From: Castellaniella sp035707805
GTDB taxonomy: Bacteria; Pseudomonadota; Gammaproteobacteria; Burkholderiales; Burkholderiaceae_B
Direction: 5' to 3'
Assembly (NCBI GenBank): GCA_035707805.1
Contig: DASSTS010000039.1
Span: forward strand, 82,528 to 146,527
Length of the DNA: 64,000 bases
In this document: positions 56,385 to 63,861 of the stretch, piece by piece
How positions within the stretch are numbered: position 1 is the first letter of the stretch
How the letters are laid out: the number at the start of each line of letters is the position of its first letter
The notes under the pieces: model-generated
Seen by the model: only the letters and a program-made list of their open reading frames with translations
What the model was told of the DNA's origin: nothing
Database searches by the model: none
Made by a program: the position numbers and the translations under genes

Positions 56385-58340
56385 TCAGTTCGAGCCGCTG
56401 TCACCCTTCTCGATCAGTTTGCGACCCTCGTCGGTGATCTTCACGCCCAGCGCCTTGCGCAGGTCCACCATCAGGGCCTGCTGCTCGACCCCGCCCCAGA
56501 CGCGCGCCATCTGGGCGCCCAGTCCGTCCAGGGCCGGCTTGTCGGTCGTCCCGGGCTTGACCTGTTCCACCTGCACGATGGCATAGGCATCGGGCAGCGA
56601 CACGCCGCCGTAGGCGGGCAGAGTCTGGTGCGGCACCGAGAACGCCGCGTCCAGCACCGCCTTGCTCAGCCCCGCGGGATCCAGGCGGCTGATGGTGACG
56701 GGGTCCTGGAAGCCTTCGGACGCGGCTTTTTCCTTCAGGGCCGCCAAGACCTTTTCGCCGGCCGCGACCGCCGCTGCCTGGGCACGCTGTGATTCGAGCT
56801 GCGAACGGATATGGGCCTCGACCTTGTCCAGCGCCGGCACATGGGCGGGGGTGACGGTGTTCACGCGGACCACCACCATGGTGTCGGGCGAAATCTCGAT
56901 CACGCCCGAATTCTGCTTGTCGGTCATGACCTGGCGGCTGAACAGGGCCTGGCGCACCCGGACGTCGCCCAGGATCGCCGCATCCTTGGACGCAGCCGCC
57001 GCCTGGGGCCCCGCCTCGTCGGCGGTCAACAGGCGGTCGCGGGCGATGCCCTGGACCTGGCGCACCTGCAGGCCGAGCTCCTTGGCCGCCGGATCCAGGC
57101 TGGCGGGATTGTCGTAGACCAGGCCCGTCAGCTTGGTCGCCATGTCGGCGAACCGGTCGGCGGCCAATTGGCGGCGGACCTCGGACTCGACCTTGGTGCG
57201 GGCCTCGTCGAAGGTCTCGCCCTTTTCGGGCTGGACCTCGTTGGCGATGAAGACGTGGTAGCCGTCCGGTCCCTTGACCGGGTCGGACACCTCGCCTTGT
57301 TTCAGGGCGAAGACGGCCTGCTCCATGGCGAGCGGCAGGGTGCCGCGCTGGATCCAGCCCAGCTGGCCGCCGTCGCGCGCGGTGCCGGCGTCCTGGGATT
57401 CCTTGCGCGCGAGTTCGGCGAACTGCTTGGGCTCGGCGCGCGCGCGGCGGCTGACGTCCTGGGCGGATGCCAGGGCGGCCTTGGTGACGTCGTCGGAGGC
57501 GCCCGAGGGCAGCTTGATCAGGATGTGACTGACGTTCACCCGCGCGGGCACCACGTAGCGGGTCTTGTTCTGCTCGTAGTAGTCCTTGAGCTGAGCCTCG
57601 CTGACGGCCGGGACGCTGGCCACGGCGGCGGCCTCGTCCAGCACCAGGTAGTCGGCGGAGACCTGTTCCGGCAGCCGTAGGGCGTCCTGGTTGGCGTCAT
57701 ACCAGGACTTGATGTCCTCGGGCTTGATGGTCACGGAGCCGCGGTAGTCGCTCGCCTGGAAGACGCGCAGGCGGATGGTGCGTTCTTCGGTCAAGGCGCG
57801 CTTCAGGGCGTCGATGACCGGCGGCGGCAGGGCGGCGGTATCGCGCACCGGCCCCAGCACCGTGTCCAGCGCCAGTTCGGCCCGCTGGCTGTCCTCGAAT
57901 TCACGCGGGCTCAGGCCGATCGACGCCAGCACCTCGTGGTAGCGGTCGGCCGAGAACTGGCCGTCCACCTGCACTTGCGGCATGGCCGCGATGGCGCGGC
58001 GCAAGGAGTTGTCCGACACGCTGAAATGCTCGTCGGTCGCCACGGCGATCTGGACCTTGCGGTCGATCAGCTGGTCCAGCAGCGCCCGGCGGGCATCCGG
58101 ATTGTCCAGCAGCGCGGGATCGAAGCGGCCCTGGCTGCTTTCCTGCATCTGCTGCAGCTGGTTGCGCTGCGCCTGGATGAAGTCCTGCTTGGTGACCGAA
58201 AGCTTGCCGATCTCGGCGACGGCCGGATCCGCGGTCACGAAGGAATACCCGCTGATGCCGAGGAACACGAATGACGGCACCACCAGGATCAGGAGGATCA
58301 ACTGCATCAGGCGCTGGTGCGTGCGAATGAAATCGAACAT
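56385..58340 (-). CDS. ppiD: Peptidylprolyl isomerase/periplasmic chaperone PpiD
   Basis: A 651-residue membrane-anchored chaperone. The N-terminal MFDFIRTHQRLMQLILLILVVPSFVFLGISGYS gives one inner-membrane anchor (about residues 13-30) with the bulk periplasmic. A SurA-like N-domain follows, then a parvulin domain at about residues 265-360 (VNVSHILIKLP ... LGWIQRGTLPLAMEQAVFALKQGEVSDPVKGPDGYHVFIA), and C-terminal chaperone helices. PpiD assists outer-membrane and secreted proteins leaving the Sec translocon. The usual neighbour hupB is not in the window. Confidence 0.95.
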   Translation of the reverse strand: MFDFIRTHQRLMQLILLILVVPSFVFLGISGYSFVTADPAVAEIGKLSVTKQDFIQAQRNQLQQMQESSQGRFDPALLDNPDARRALLDQLIDRKVQIAVATDEHFSVSDNSLRRAIAAMPQVQVDGQFSADRYHEVLASIGLSPREFEDSQRAELALDTVLGPVRDTAALPPPVIDALKRALTEERTIRLRVFQASDYRGSVTIKPEDIKSWYDANQDALRLPEQVSADYLVLDEAAAVASVPAVSEAQLKDYYEQNKTRYVVPARVNVSHILIKLPSGASDDVTKAALASAQDVSRRARAEPKQFAELARKESQDAGTARDGGQLGWIQRGTLPLAMEQAVFALKQGEVSDPVKGPDGYHVFIANEVQPEKGETFDEARTKVESEVRRQLAADRFADMATKLTGLVYDNPASLDPAAKELGLQVRQVQGIARDRLLTADEAGPQAAAASKDAAILGDVRVRQALFSRQVMTDKQNSGVIEISPDTMVVVRVNTVTPAHVPALDKVEAHIRSQLESQRAQAAAVAAGEKVLAALKEKAASEGFQDPVTISRLDPAGLSKAVLDAAFSVPHQTLPAYGGVSLPDAYAIVQVEQVKPGTTDKPALDGLGAQMARVWGGVEQQALMVDLRKALGVKITDEGRKLIEKGDSGSN

Positions 58341-58390
58341 GGGCGAAGGTCCTGCTGTGCATGGCCGGCCAGTGCCGGCGCATCCGAAAC

Positions 58391-58413
58391 AAAAAAGGCG
58401 AACACCGTCGCCC
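58391..58413 (-). terminator. Intrinsic-terminator-like hairpin in the ppiD leader
   Basis: On the minus strand GGCGA-CGGTGT-TCGCC is followed by six T, ending 50 bp before the ppiD start. No gene on that strand ends here, so it would lie within the leader: an attenuator, or the end of a short leader RNA. The stem is only five base pairs. Confidence 0.5.
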
Positions 58414-58542
58414 GAGCTGGCTGGTCGAACCGACAGCCTCAAATGTCACGCAGTTTAACACTGTGATGCCGGGACCGCTGGCGCCTGCGGCAAGCCGCTA
58501 AAATGGGCGGATTTCCCCTTCTCAGAGCGACATCCGCCCACC

Positions 58543-59310
58543 ATGACTGCATCGCCCCCCGCCTGGCCCTGGCCCGCCTTCATCGCCCACCGGGGCGGCG
58601 GCCGCTTCGCCCCCGAGAACACGCTGGCGGCCATGCGGGCCGGGGCGGCGCATGGTTTCAGGATGGTGGAATTCGACGTGAAGCTCAGCCGGGACGGCGT
58701 GCCTTTCCTGCTGCACGACGACCGGATCAACCGCACATCCGACGGCCGCGGGGTCGCTTCCAACCTGGACTGGAAGACCCTGTCCCAATTTGACTTCGGC
58801 AGCTGGCACGGGCCTGACTTCGCCGGCGAGCCGGCGCCCACCCTGCTGTCGGTCGCCCGTTATACCCTGGCGCGCGGCCTGTACAGCAACATCGAGATCA
58901 AACCCACGACGGGATGCGAGGTCGAAACCGGCACGGCCGTGGCCCAGGCAGTCGACCGTTTGTGGGCCGGCGCCGAGTTGTCGCCGCTGCTGTCGTCATT
59001 CTCCGAGAGCGCGCTGGAGGCCGCGCGCACCGCCGCGCCGCATCTACCGCGCGCCCTGCTCATCGAGGGTCCGGTGCCCGCGGACTGGCACACCCGGATG
59101 ACGGGCCTGGGCTGCATCGGCCTGAATATCGATACACGGCACACTGACGAGACGCTCGTGCGCGAGATCCTGGATCAGGGAGCAACCCTGGCCATCTGGA
59201 CCGTCGACGATCCCGCCCGCGCCCGCGAACTCCTGCGTTGGGGCTGCCAGGCCGTGTTCACCAACGCCCTGGACGAAATCGGTCCCGGCACCCCTGATTC
59301 CCACACCTAG
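58543..59310 (+). CDS. ugpQ: Glycerophosphodiester phosphodiesterase UgpQ type
   Basis: A 255-residue cytoplasmic GDPD. The catalytic core is visible as FIAHRGGGRFAPENTLAAMRAGAAHG, VEFDVKLSRDGVPFLLHDDRINRTSDGRG (metal-binding Glu/Asp and the second His) and NIEIKPTTG. No signal peptide, as in UgpQ rather than GlpQ. It cleaves glycerophosphodiesters to glycerol-3-phosphate. Although it belongs functionally to the ugpBAEC transporter, it is encoded 43 kb away. Confidence 0.93.
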   Translation: MTASPPAWPWPAFIAHRGGGRFAPENTLAAMRAGAAHGFRMVEFDVKLSRDGVPFLLHDDRINRTSDGRGVASNLDWKTLSQFDFGSWHGPDFAGEPAPTLLSVARYTLARGLYSNIEIKPTTGCEVETGTAVAQAVDRLWAGAELSPLLSSFSESALEAARTAAPHLPRALLIEGPVPADWHTRMTGLGCIGLNIDTRHTDETLVREILDQGATLAIWTVDDPARARELLRWGCQAVFTNALDEIGPGTPDSHT

Positions 59311-59320
59311 GATCCAAGCC

Positions 59321-60301
59321 ATGTTCAGCTATCGACACGCCTTCCACGCCGGCAACCACGCCGACGTCCTGAAGCATGCGGTCCTGGTCCAGATCCTGGA
59401 ACACTTCAACCGCAAGGACACGCCCTACTGGGTGATCGACACGCATGCGGGCGCCGGCCTGTATGCGCTGGACGGCGACTGGGCGGGCCAGAGCGGCGAG
59501 GTCACCGAGGGCCTGGACCGGCTGCTGGGCGCGCCCAATCCCCCCGCCCTGGTCGAACGCTACCTGCGGGCCATCCAGGACTTCAACCCGGACGGCGTCG
59601 CCAACCTCTACCCCGGTTCGCCCTGCCTGGCCCTGCACGCCATGCGCGCCCAGGACCGCCTGCGACTGTTCGAGCTGCATCCGACCGAAGGCCAGGTGCT
59701 GGAGGACACGCTGCGCCGCCAGGTCCACGCCTCGCGCCGCCAGGTGGCGGTGGCCCTGGAAGACGGTTTCGCCGGCCTGAAGCGGCTGCTGCCCCCGCCG
59801 CCGCGCCGGGGCCTGGTCCTGATCGACCCCTCGTACGAGAACAAGCAGGACTACCGTTCGGTCACGCAGGCGTTGCGCGACGGCCTGCAGCGTTTCGCCC
59901 AGGGATGTTTCGTGGTCTGGTATCCGCAGGTGCAGCGCATCCAGGCGCACGAGATGGTCCGGACCCTGGAACGCCTGCCGGTGGACTGGCTCAATGCCAG
60001 CCTGACGGTGCGCAAGCCCGCGGCGGACGGGCTGGGCATGCACGGCAGCGGCATGTTCGTGATCAATCCGCCCTGGACGCTGGAGGCCGAGTTGCGCGCC
60101 GCCCTGCCCTGGCTGCAGGCCGCGATGGCCCAGGACGACCAGGCGCGATTCAGCCTGACGACCGGCGCCGCCAAGGGCGGAGCCGGGAACACGCCCGCCC
60201 CGGACGGCAAGGCGGCCGACGCGCCGGCGGGACGCGCCGCTGCCGCGCGGCGCCCGGCCGCGCGACAGGCGGATCAGAAGCGTTCGCCCTCGCGCAGGTA
60301 G
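59321..60301 (+). CDS. rlmJ: 23S rRNA (adenine-2030-N6)-methyltransferase RlmJ, C-terminally extended
   Basis: A 326-residue SAM-dependent methyltransferase. MFSYRHAFHAGNHADVLKHAVL is the family start; DTHAGAGLYAL is the SAM site and GLVLIDPSYENKQDY the catalytic DPxY motif. The last ~45 residues (from about GAAKGGAGNTPAPDG) are an Ala/Arg/Pro-rich tail not expected in RlmJ (about 280 residues), and the 3' end overlaps the convergent pseudouridine synthase gene by 28 bp. It starts 10 bp after ugpQ. Confidence 0.93.
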   Translation: MFSYRHAFHAGNHADVLKHAVLVQILEHFNRKDTPYWVIDTHAGAGLYALDGDWAGQSGEVTEGLDRLLGAPNPPALVERYLRAIQDFNPDGVANLYPGSPCLALHAMRAQDRLRLFELHPTEGQVLEDTLRRQVHASRRQVAVALEDGFAGLKRLLPPPPRRGLVLIDPSYENKQDYRSVTQALRDGLQRFAQGCFVVWYPQVQRIQAHEMVRTLERLPVDWLNASLTVRKPAADGLGMHGSGMFVINPPWTLEAELRAALPWLQAAMAQDDQARFSLTTGAAKGGAGNTPAPDGKAADAPAGRAAAARRPAARQADQKRSPSRR

Positions 60302-60999
60302 CGCCATTGCCCCACGGGCAGGTCGCCCAGCACGACCTGCCCCATGCGCACGCGTTTCAGCCCCACGACCTTGAGGCCGACCATCTCGCACATGCGCCGG
60401 ATCTGGCGCTTGCGACCCTCGCGCAGGATGAAGTGCAGCTGGTCCTCGTTCTGCCAGCGCACCTGGGCGGGGCGCAGCGCCTGTCCGTCCAGGCTCAGGC
60501 CATGGTTCAGCAGGGCCAGGCCATTGGCCGACAGGCGGCCGGACACCCGCACCAGGTATTCCTTTTCCAGCGAGGAATCGTCGCCGATCAGCTGGCGTGC
60601 GATGCGCCCGTCCTGGGTCAGCACCAGCAGGCCCTGCGAATCGATGTCCAGGCGCCCGGCCGGCGCCAGGCCGCGCACGTGCGCCGGATCGAAAACGCGC
60701 CGCCCGGCATGAAACTGGGTGTCGGCCCGGATCAGGGACGCCGCCAGGCGATGCCCCTTGTCCGACTGGTGGGAGACATAGCCGACGGGCTTATTCAGAA
60801 TGATGGTGATCTTGTCCGTCTGGCGGCGGGCCGCTTGGCGCTCGAGCGTGATGCGGGCATTGGGCGGGGCCTTCGTGCCCAGCTCGCGCACGATCTGTCC
60901 GTCGACGCGGACCCAGCCGCGCTCGATGTAGGCATCGGCCTCGCGGCGCGAGCACAGGCCGCGCTGGGCCATCAATTTTGAGATTCTTACCGGTTCCAT
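60274..60999 (-). CDS. RsuA/RluF-family pseudouridine synthase
   Basis: A 241-residue protein with an N-terminal S4 RNA-binding domain (ISKLMAQRGLCSRREADAYIERGWVRVDGQIV) and an RsuA-type catalytic domain with the Asp motif GRLDIDSQGLLVLTQDG and the EKEYLVRV segment. Sequence blocks such as LREGRKRQIRRMCEMVGLKVVGLKRVRMG are closest to RluF. Target uridine in 23S rRNA is inferred. In-frame ATGs at 61011 and 61026 are possible alternatives; no strong ribosome site decides. The 3' end overlaps the rlmJ tail. Confidence 0.9.
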   Translation of the reverse strand: MEPVRISKLMAQRGLCSRREADAYIERGWVRVDGQIVRELGTKAPPNARITLERQAARRQTDKITIILNKPVGYVSHQSDKGHRLAASLIRADTQFHAGRRVFDPAHVRGLAPAGRLDIDSQGLLVLTQDGRIARQLIGDDSSLEKEYLVRVSGRLSANGLALLNHGLSLDGQALRPAQVRWQNEDQLHFILREGRKRQIRRMCEMVGLKVVGLKRVRMGQVVLGDLPVGQWRYLREGERF

Positions 61000-61043
61000 G
61001 ATGGGGCGCATTGTAGCGTCCGGCATGCTATCGTGTCGCCCCG

Positions 61044-61652
61044 ATGAGCCCTTGCAATGCCTGGCCGCGCCGCTGGCGCGACGAATTGTCCCCCTGCCTG
61101 CGCCCGCCGCGCGGCGCCTGGCTGCGCCAGCCCGGCGCCCTGACGGCCGGGCTGCGGCGTCTGGGCGAGGTGCGTCTGACAGTGCGCCGCGAGACGGTGC
61201 TGGCGCTGCCCGCCGGCTGGGCGCGGGAGGCCGGCCTGCACCCCCGCGCGGCGGTCTGGTGGCGCGAGATCCTGATGACGATCGACGGCCGGCCTTGCGT
61301 GCAGGCGTGCAGCTTCACCCCCTGGCCGGCCAGCCTGGGCGCTTGGAAAGCGATGCGCGGCCTGGGCCGCCGTCCGCTGGCCGACATCCTGTACCAGGAT
61401 GCCCGGATCGCCCGCAGCGCGTTTCGCTTTGGCCGGCTGCGGGTGGAACGCGCGGATGGCCGATGGGCCGGCTGCGCCGTCGGCGCCCGCGTCGAGGCCC
61501 GCCATTCAGTCTTCACCCGCCACGGCCAGCCGCTGCTGGTGGCCGAGTATTTCCTGCCGGCATTCTGGCCGCTGGCGGCCGCGCCGGACGCTACAGCGCC
61601 TCGACGCCGGTTTCCCCGGTGCGGATGCGGATGGCCTGCTCGACCGGGGTGA
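61044..61652 (+). CDS. ubiC: Chorismate lyase
   Basis: A 202-residue enzyme splitting chorismate to pyruvate and 4-hydroxybenzoate, the first step of ubiquinone synthesis. Family blocks: GAWLRQPGALTAGLRRLG, RETVLALPAGWAREAGLHPRAAVWWREILM, ACSFTPWPASLGAW, GRRPLADILYQ, and VAEYFLPAFWPL. The recognisable fold ends near FLPAFW; the last ~27 residues are Arg/Ala/Pro-rich and read through the 3' end of the convergent glnK gene (62 bp overlap), so a natural stop may have been lost. Confidence 0.92.
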   Translation: MSPCNAWPRRWRDELSPCLRPPRGAWLRQPGALTAGLRRLGEVRLTVRRETVLALPAGWAREAGLHPRAAVWWREILMTIDGRPCVQACSFTPWPASLGAWKAMRGLGRRPLADILYQDARIARSAFRFGRLRVERADGRWAGCAVGARVEARHSVFTRHGQPLLVAEYFLPAFWPLAAAPDATAPRRRFPRCGCGWPARPG

Positions 61653-61929
61653 CGAAAATCTTGCCGTCGCCGATCTTGCCGGTGCGCGCCGCGCGGATGA
61701 TGGCCTCGATCACGCCTTCGGCCTGATCGGCCGCCACCACGACGTCGATGCGGATCTTGGGCAGGAAATCGACCACGTACTCGGCGCCGCGGTAGAGTTC
61801 CGTATGCCCCTTCTGGCGGCCAAAGCCCTTGACCTCGGTGATGGTGGCACCCGAAACGCCGAACGCCGAAAGCGCCTCGCGCACCTCGTCGAGCTTGAAT
61901 GGCTTGATGATGGCGGTAACTAGTTTCAT
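61591..61929 (-). CDS. glnK: PII nitrogen regulatory protein (GlnK/GlnB type)
   Basis: A 112-residue trimeric signal protein. The uridylylation site Tyr51 is in GHTELYRGAEYVV on the T-loop; EVKGFGRQKG, IIRAARTGKIGDGKIFV and IRIRTGE are the conserved B- and C-loop regions. It begins MKLVTAIIKPFKL, as GlnK does (GlnB begins MKKIDAII). PII proteins relay glutamine/2-oxoglutarate status to NtrB, GlnE and AmtB. It is 34 bp downstream of torF on the same strand; amtB, its usual partner, is not next to it. Confidence 0.95.
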   Translation of the reverse strand: MKLVTAIIKPFKLDEVREALSAFGVSGATITEVKGFGRQKGHTELYRGAEYVVDFLPKIRIDVVVAADQAEGVIEAIIRAARTGKIGDGKIFVTPVEQAIRIRTGETGVEAL

Positions 61930-61963
61930 GGACGTCTTTTCTCGTTATCGTTCGATTAGGCCT

Positions 61964-62785
61964 TTAAAATGTTTTTTGCGCCGATACGATCCACTGGTTG
62001 CGGCCGATATTGGTGCCGAAGCGGTTGGCGTAGATTGCGGTGCCGTCGGGCGCGGTGGCGCGGGCGTCGGTCGTGGTGAATCCCAGGCCGAAAGTAATTC
62101 CCAGCCATTCCTTGTTCACGCCGATCCGGTAGTCGGTGTAGGACAGGCAACTGTTGGTGCAGCCGGAGGCGGCGGGCCACAGGGCGGCGTTGGTGCCGCG
62201 GTAGCGCTGGTGTCCAACGTGCCCGCTGAGCGTGAAGCCGGTATCGCTCAGCGGCACCGCGGCGCTCAGATCGATATAATCGCTGCCGCGCGCATCTTGC
62301 ACGCCGAAGGTGTCACCAAGGCTGTACGAATATTTCAGCGTCACCCATTTCCATCCCGCGGCGGCGTAAATCTCATTGGTATCGGGCCGGGCGGTTCCGG
62401 CGGCGAATCCGCCGGCGGGTGCGTGTCCCGGATAGTTGTAGCGCAGGAAGCCAACGTCCAGCGTGATGTCCAGCGGCAGCGCGAATTTCCAGCCGGCATA
62501 AGTATCGAGCTCGACCGAATAGCTCGCGCCGGAGGCATAACCGTCGGTGATCCAGCTCACGTTTGAGCCCCACAGTCCAGCGTAAAAGCCGCTCGCGTGC
62601 GCATAGTCGAAACCGCCCTGGATCGCGGGGCGCCCGTCGGTCTGGGTCAGCCCGCGGAACACGTACTGGCTGACGATAGCGACGTTGGCGGTGAAGCTGT
62701 GCGGCGAGACGGGTCCACCCTGATTGGCCGTGGCAAGTGTCGGTGCGGTGCAGGCGACAGCCAGTATCACGATGAATTTTTTCAT
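61964..62785 (-). CDS. torF: TorF family putative outer-membrane porin
   Basis: A 273-residue protein. Signal peptide MKKFIVILAVACTAPTLA-TANQ, then HSFTANVAIVSQYVFRGLTQTDGRPAIQGGFDYAHASGFYAGLWGSNVSW, the diagnostic opening of TorF proteins, followed by alternating amphipathic strands and a terminal Phe (VSAQKTF) that marks outer-membrane targeting. The family often accompanies glnK-amtB in betaproteobacteria. It is read from a sigma-54 promoter at 62851-62866 with an NtrC-type site upstream, so it is probably a nitrogen-limitation porin. GC content looks lower than in most of the window. Confidence 0.9.
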   Translation of the reverse strand: MKKFIVILAVACTAPTLATANQGGPVSPHSFTANVAIVSQYVFRGLTQTDGRPAIQGGFDYAHASGFYAGLWGSNVSWITDGYASGASYSVELDTYAGWKFALPLDITLDVGFLRYNYPGHAPAGGFAAGTARPDTNEIYAAAGWKWVTLKYSYSLGDTFGVQDARGSDYIDLSAAVPLSDTGFTLSGHVGHQRYRGTNAALWPAASGCTNSCLSYTDYRIGVNKEWLGITFGLGFTTTDARATAPDGTAIYANRFGTNIGRNQWIVSAQKTF

Positions 62786-62850
62786 CGATGTTTCCCCGTT
62801 GACGCACCATGCAGCACTGCTGTGCCGGTGACCTTTACCTGCAAGCGCTC

Positions 62851-62866
62851 TGCAGGCTCCGTGCCA
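62851..62866 (-). promoter_or_regulatory. Sigma-54 promoter of torF-glnK
   Basis: On the minus strand TGGCACGGAGCCTGCA has the invariant GG and GC separated by ten bases and matches TGGCACG-N4-TTGCA at all but one position. Predicted transcript start is near 62841, 55 bp before torF. Confidence 0.88.
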
Positions 62867-62961
62867 GGCCAGAAAAGGCGTTTGATTCAATCGCTTGGTG
62901 GATTGCGCCGATTTTGGGCGGTGATTCACGGCACCGGCTTGAGGCGTCCCCGCCAGACTGC

Positions 62962-62976
62962 GCACTATGGCTGTGC
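62962..62976. promoter_or_regulatory. NtrC-type enhancer site upstream of torF-glnK
   Basis: GCACTATGGCTGTGC has the GCAC-N7-GTGC arrangement of NtrC sites (one inner position, T for R, deviates). Its centre lies about 128 bp upstream of the predicted transcript start, nearly the same as the site of the glnA promoter. Confidence 0.6.
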
Positions 62977-63040
62977 ACCCGCCTTGGCGGCATGGTGCCG
63001 GGAGATTTGCTGAATCTCGGCCGCGAACACGGCGAGACCG

Positions 63041-63106
63041 ATGCTGAGCCAGAAGTTCATGGACGAAATCAACGACCGGATCAGGGCGTCATCGAGCACC
63101 GCTCAG
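63041..63106 (+). pseudogene. Truncated start of ubiK (BMFP/accessory factor UbiK)
   Basis: The frame MLSQKFMDEINDRIRA has the look of the N-terminus of UbiK-family proteins (roughly ML-x2-FL/MDEI-x-RI), which commonly sit divergent from torF in betaproteobacteria. After about 16 codons the resemblance stops and the frame continues as unrelated sequence (SSSTAQLLPL ...), ending at 63256. No frame restores the rest. The call is from recall of the family pattern, so it is tentative. The 3' end given marks where similarity is lost. Confidence 0.4.
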
Positions 63107-63309
63107 CTCCTACCGCTCAATTCATACCAAGCGTTTAACTCTCCGCTGAGAGCCACCGGCACGAACCTGTCCTGCAGCAGGAGCGGCATCAGTTTTCCAG
63201 GTCATCGCCTACTGGTAGAATTGATTGCAATCACCTATATCTTCATCGCCGGCTAAGCTCACGATGATTTGCCGGGGCTTGGGCGTGGCCGACGAGTTAG
63301 GAGGCGCTC

Positions 63310-63861
63310 ATGGCATCGGAATCGAATACCGCGGTTACCTTTCTCCGCGATTGTGAGGTTGCGTTGGTGCCCTCGGGCGAGACGGGAATTATCCCCAAGG
63401 GCTCCGAGGGGGAAATTACCCAAGCGCTAGGCGGCAGTTATACGGTCAATCTCTGGGCCAATCTGTTCCGGGTCGACGGCTCGAATGCGGATGCCATCGG
63501 CCGGGAGCCCGAGCCGCCGCCCACGCTGCCGGAGTGTGCGACCGAGGAGGATGTGGAAAAAGCGATCTGGGATCAGCTGCGGCTTTGCTACGATCCTGAA
63601 ATTCCCGTTAACGTCGTCGAGCTGGGCCTAGTCTACGAGTGCGACATCCAGAAGCTCGCCGAGGACCGCCGCCGGGTTCATATCCGCATGACGCTGACCG
63701 CGCCGAGCTGCGGCATGGGCGATATCCTCGCCTACGACGTCAGAACGAAGGTTGGCCGAGTGCCGACGGTGGAGGAGGCCGAGATCGAAATCGTTTTGGA
63801 TCCGCCCTGGACGCAGGAGATGATGTCGGAGGTGGCCAAGCTGGAAACCGGTTTGCTCTAG
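63310..63861 (+). CDS. sufT: Fe-S cluster assembly protein SufT (DUF59/MIP18-like)
   Basis: A 183-residue protein. The N-terminal part (ALVPSGETGIIPKGSEGEITQALGGSYTVNL) is the SufT-specific segment; the C-terminal DUF59 domain has AIWDQLRLCYDPEIPVNVVELGLVYECDI and the Cys motif TAPSCGMGDILAYDVRTKV ending with DPPWTQEMMSEVAKLETGLL. SufT works in Fe-S cluster maturation. No other suf gene is in the window. AGGAGG precedes the ATG by a normal distance. Base composition is lower in GC than the core of the window. No gene was recognised in the remaining 139 bp, which contains a small CCCTC/GAGGG hairpin at about 63946-63959. Confidence 0.93.
   Translation: MASESNTAVTFLRDCEVALVPSGETGIIPKGSEGEITQALGGSYTVNLWANLFRVDGSNADAIGREPEPPPTLPECATEEDVEKAIWDQLRLCYDPEIPVNVVELGLVYECDIQKLAEDRRRVHIRMTLTAPSCGMGDILAYDVRTKVGRVPTVEEAEIEIVLDPPWTQEMMSEVAKLETGLL

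Noticed and set aside
58423..58442. GGTTCGA-like T-arm on the minus strand upstream of ppiD, suggesting a tRNA
   Set aside because: No acceptor, D- or anticodon stems can be built around it. The sequence forms a bulged hairpin instead.
62809..63138. A 109-codon plus-strand frame upstream of sufT
   Set aside because: It covers the sigma-54 promoter and NtrC site of torF and has no recognisable domain; the neighbouring frame holds the ubiK-like start instead.
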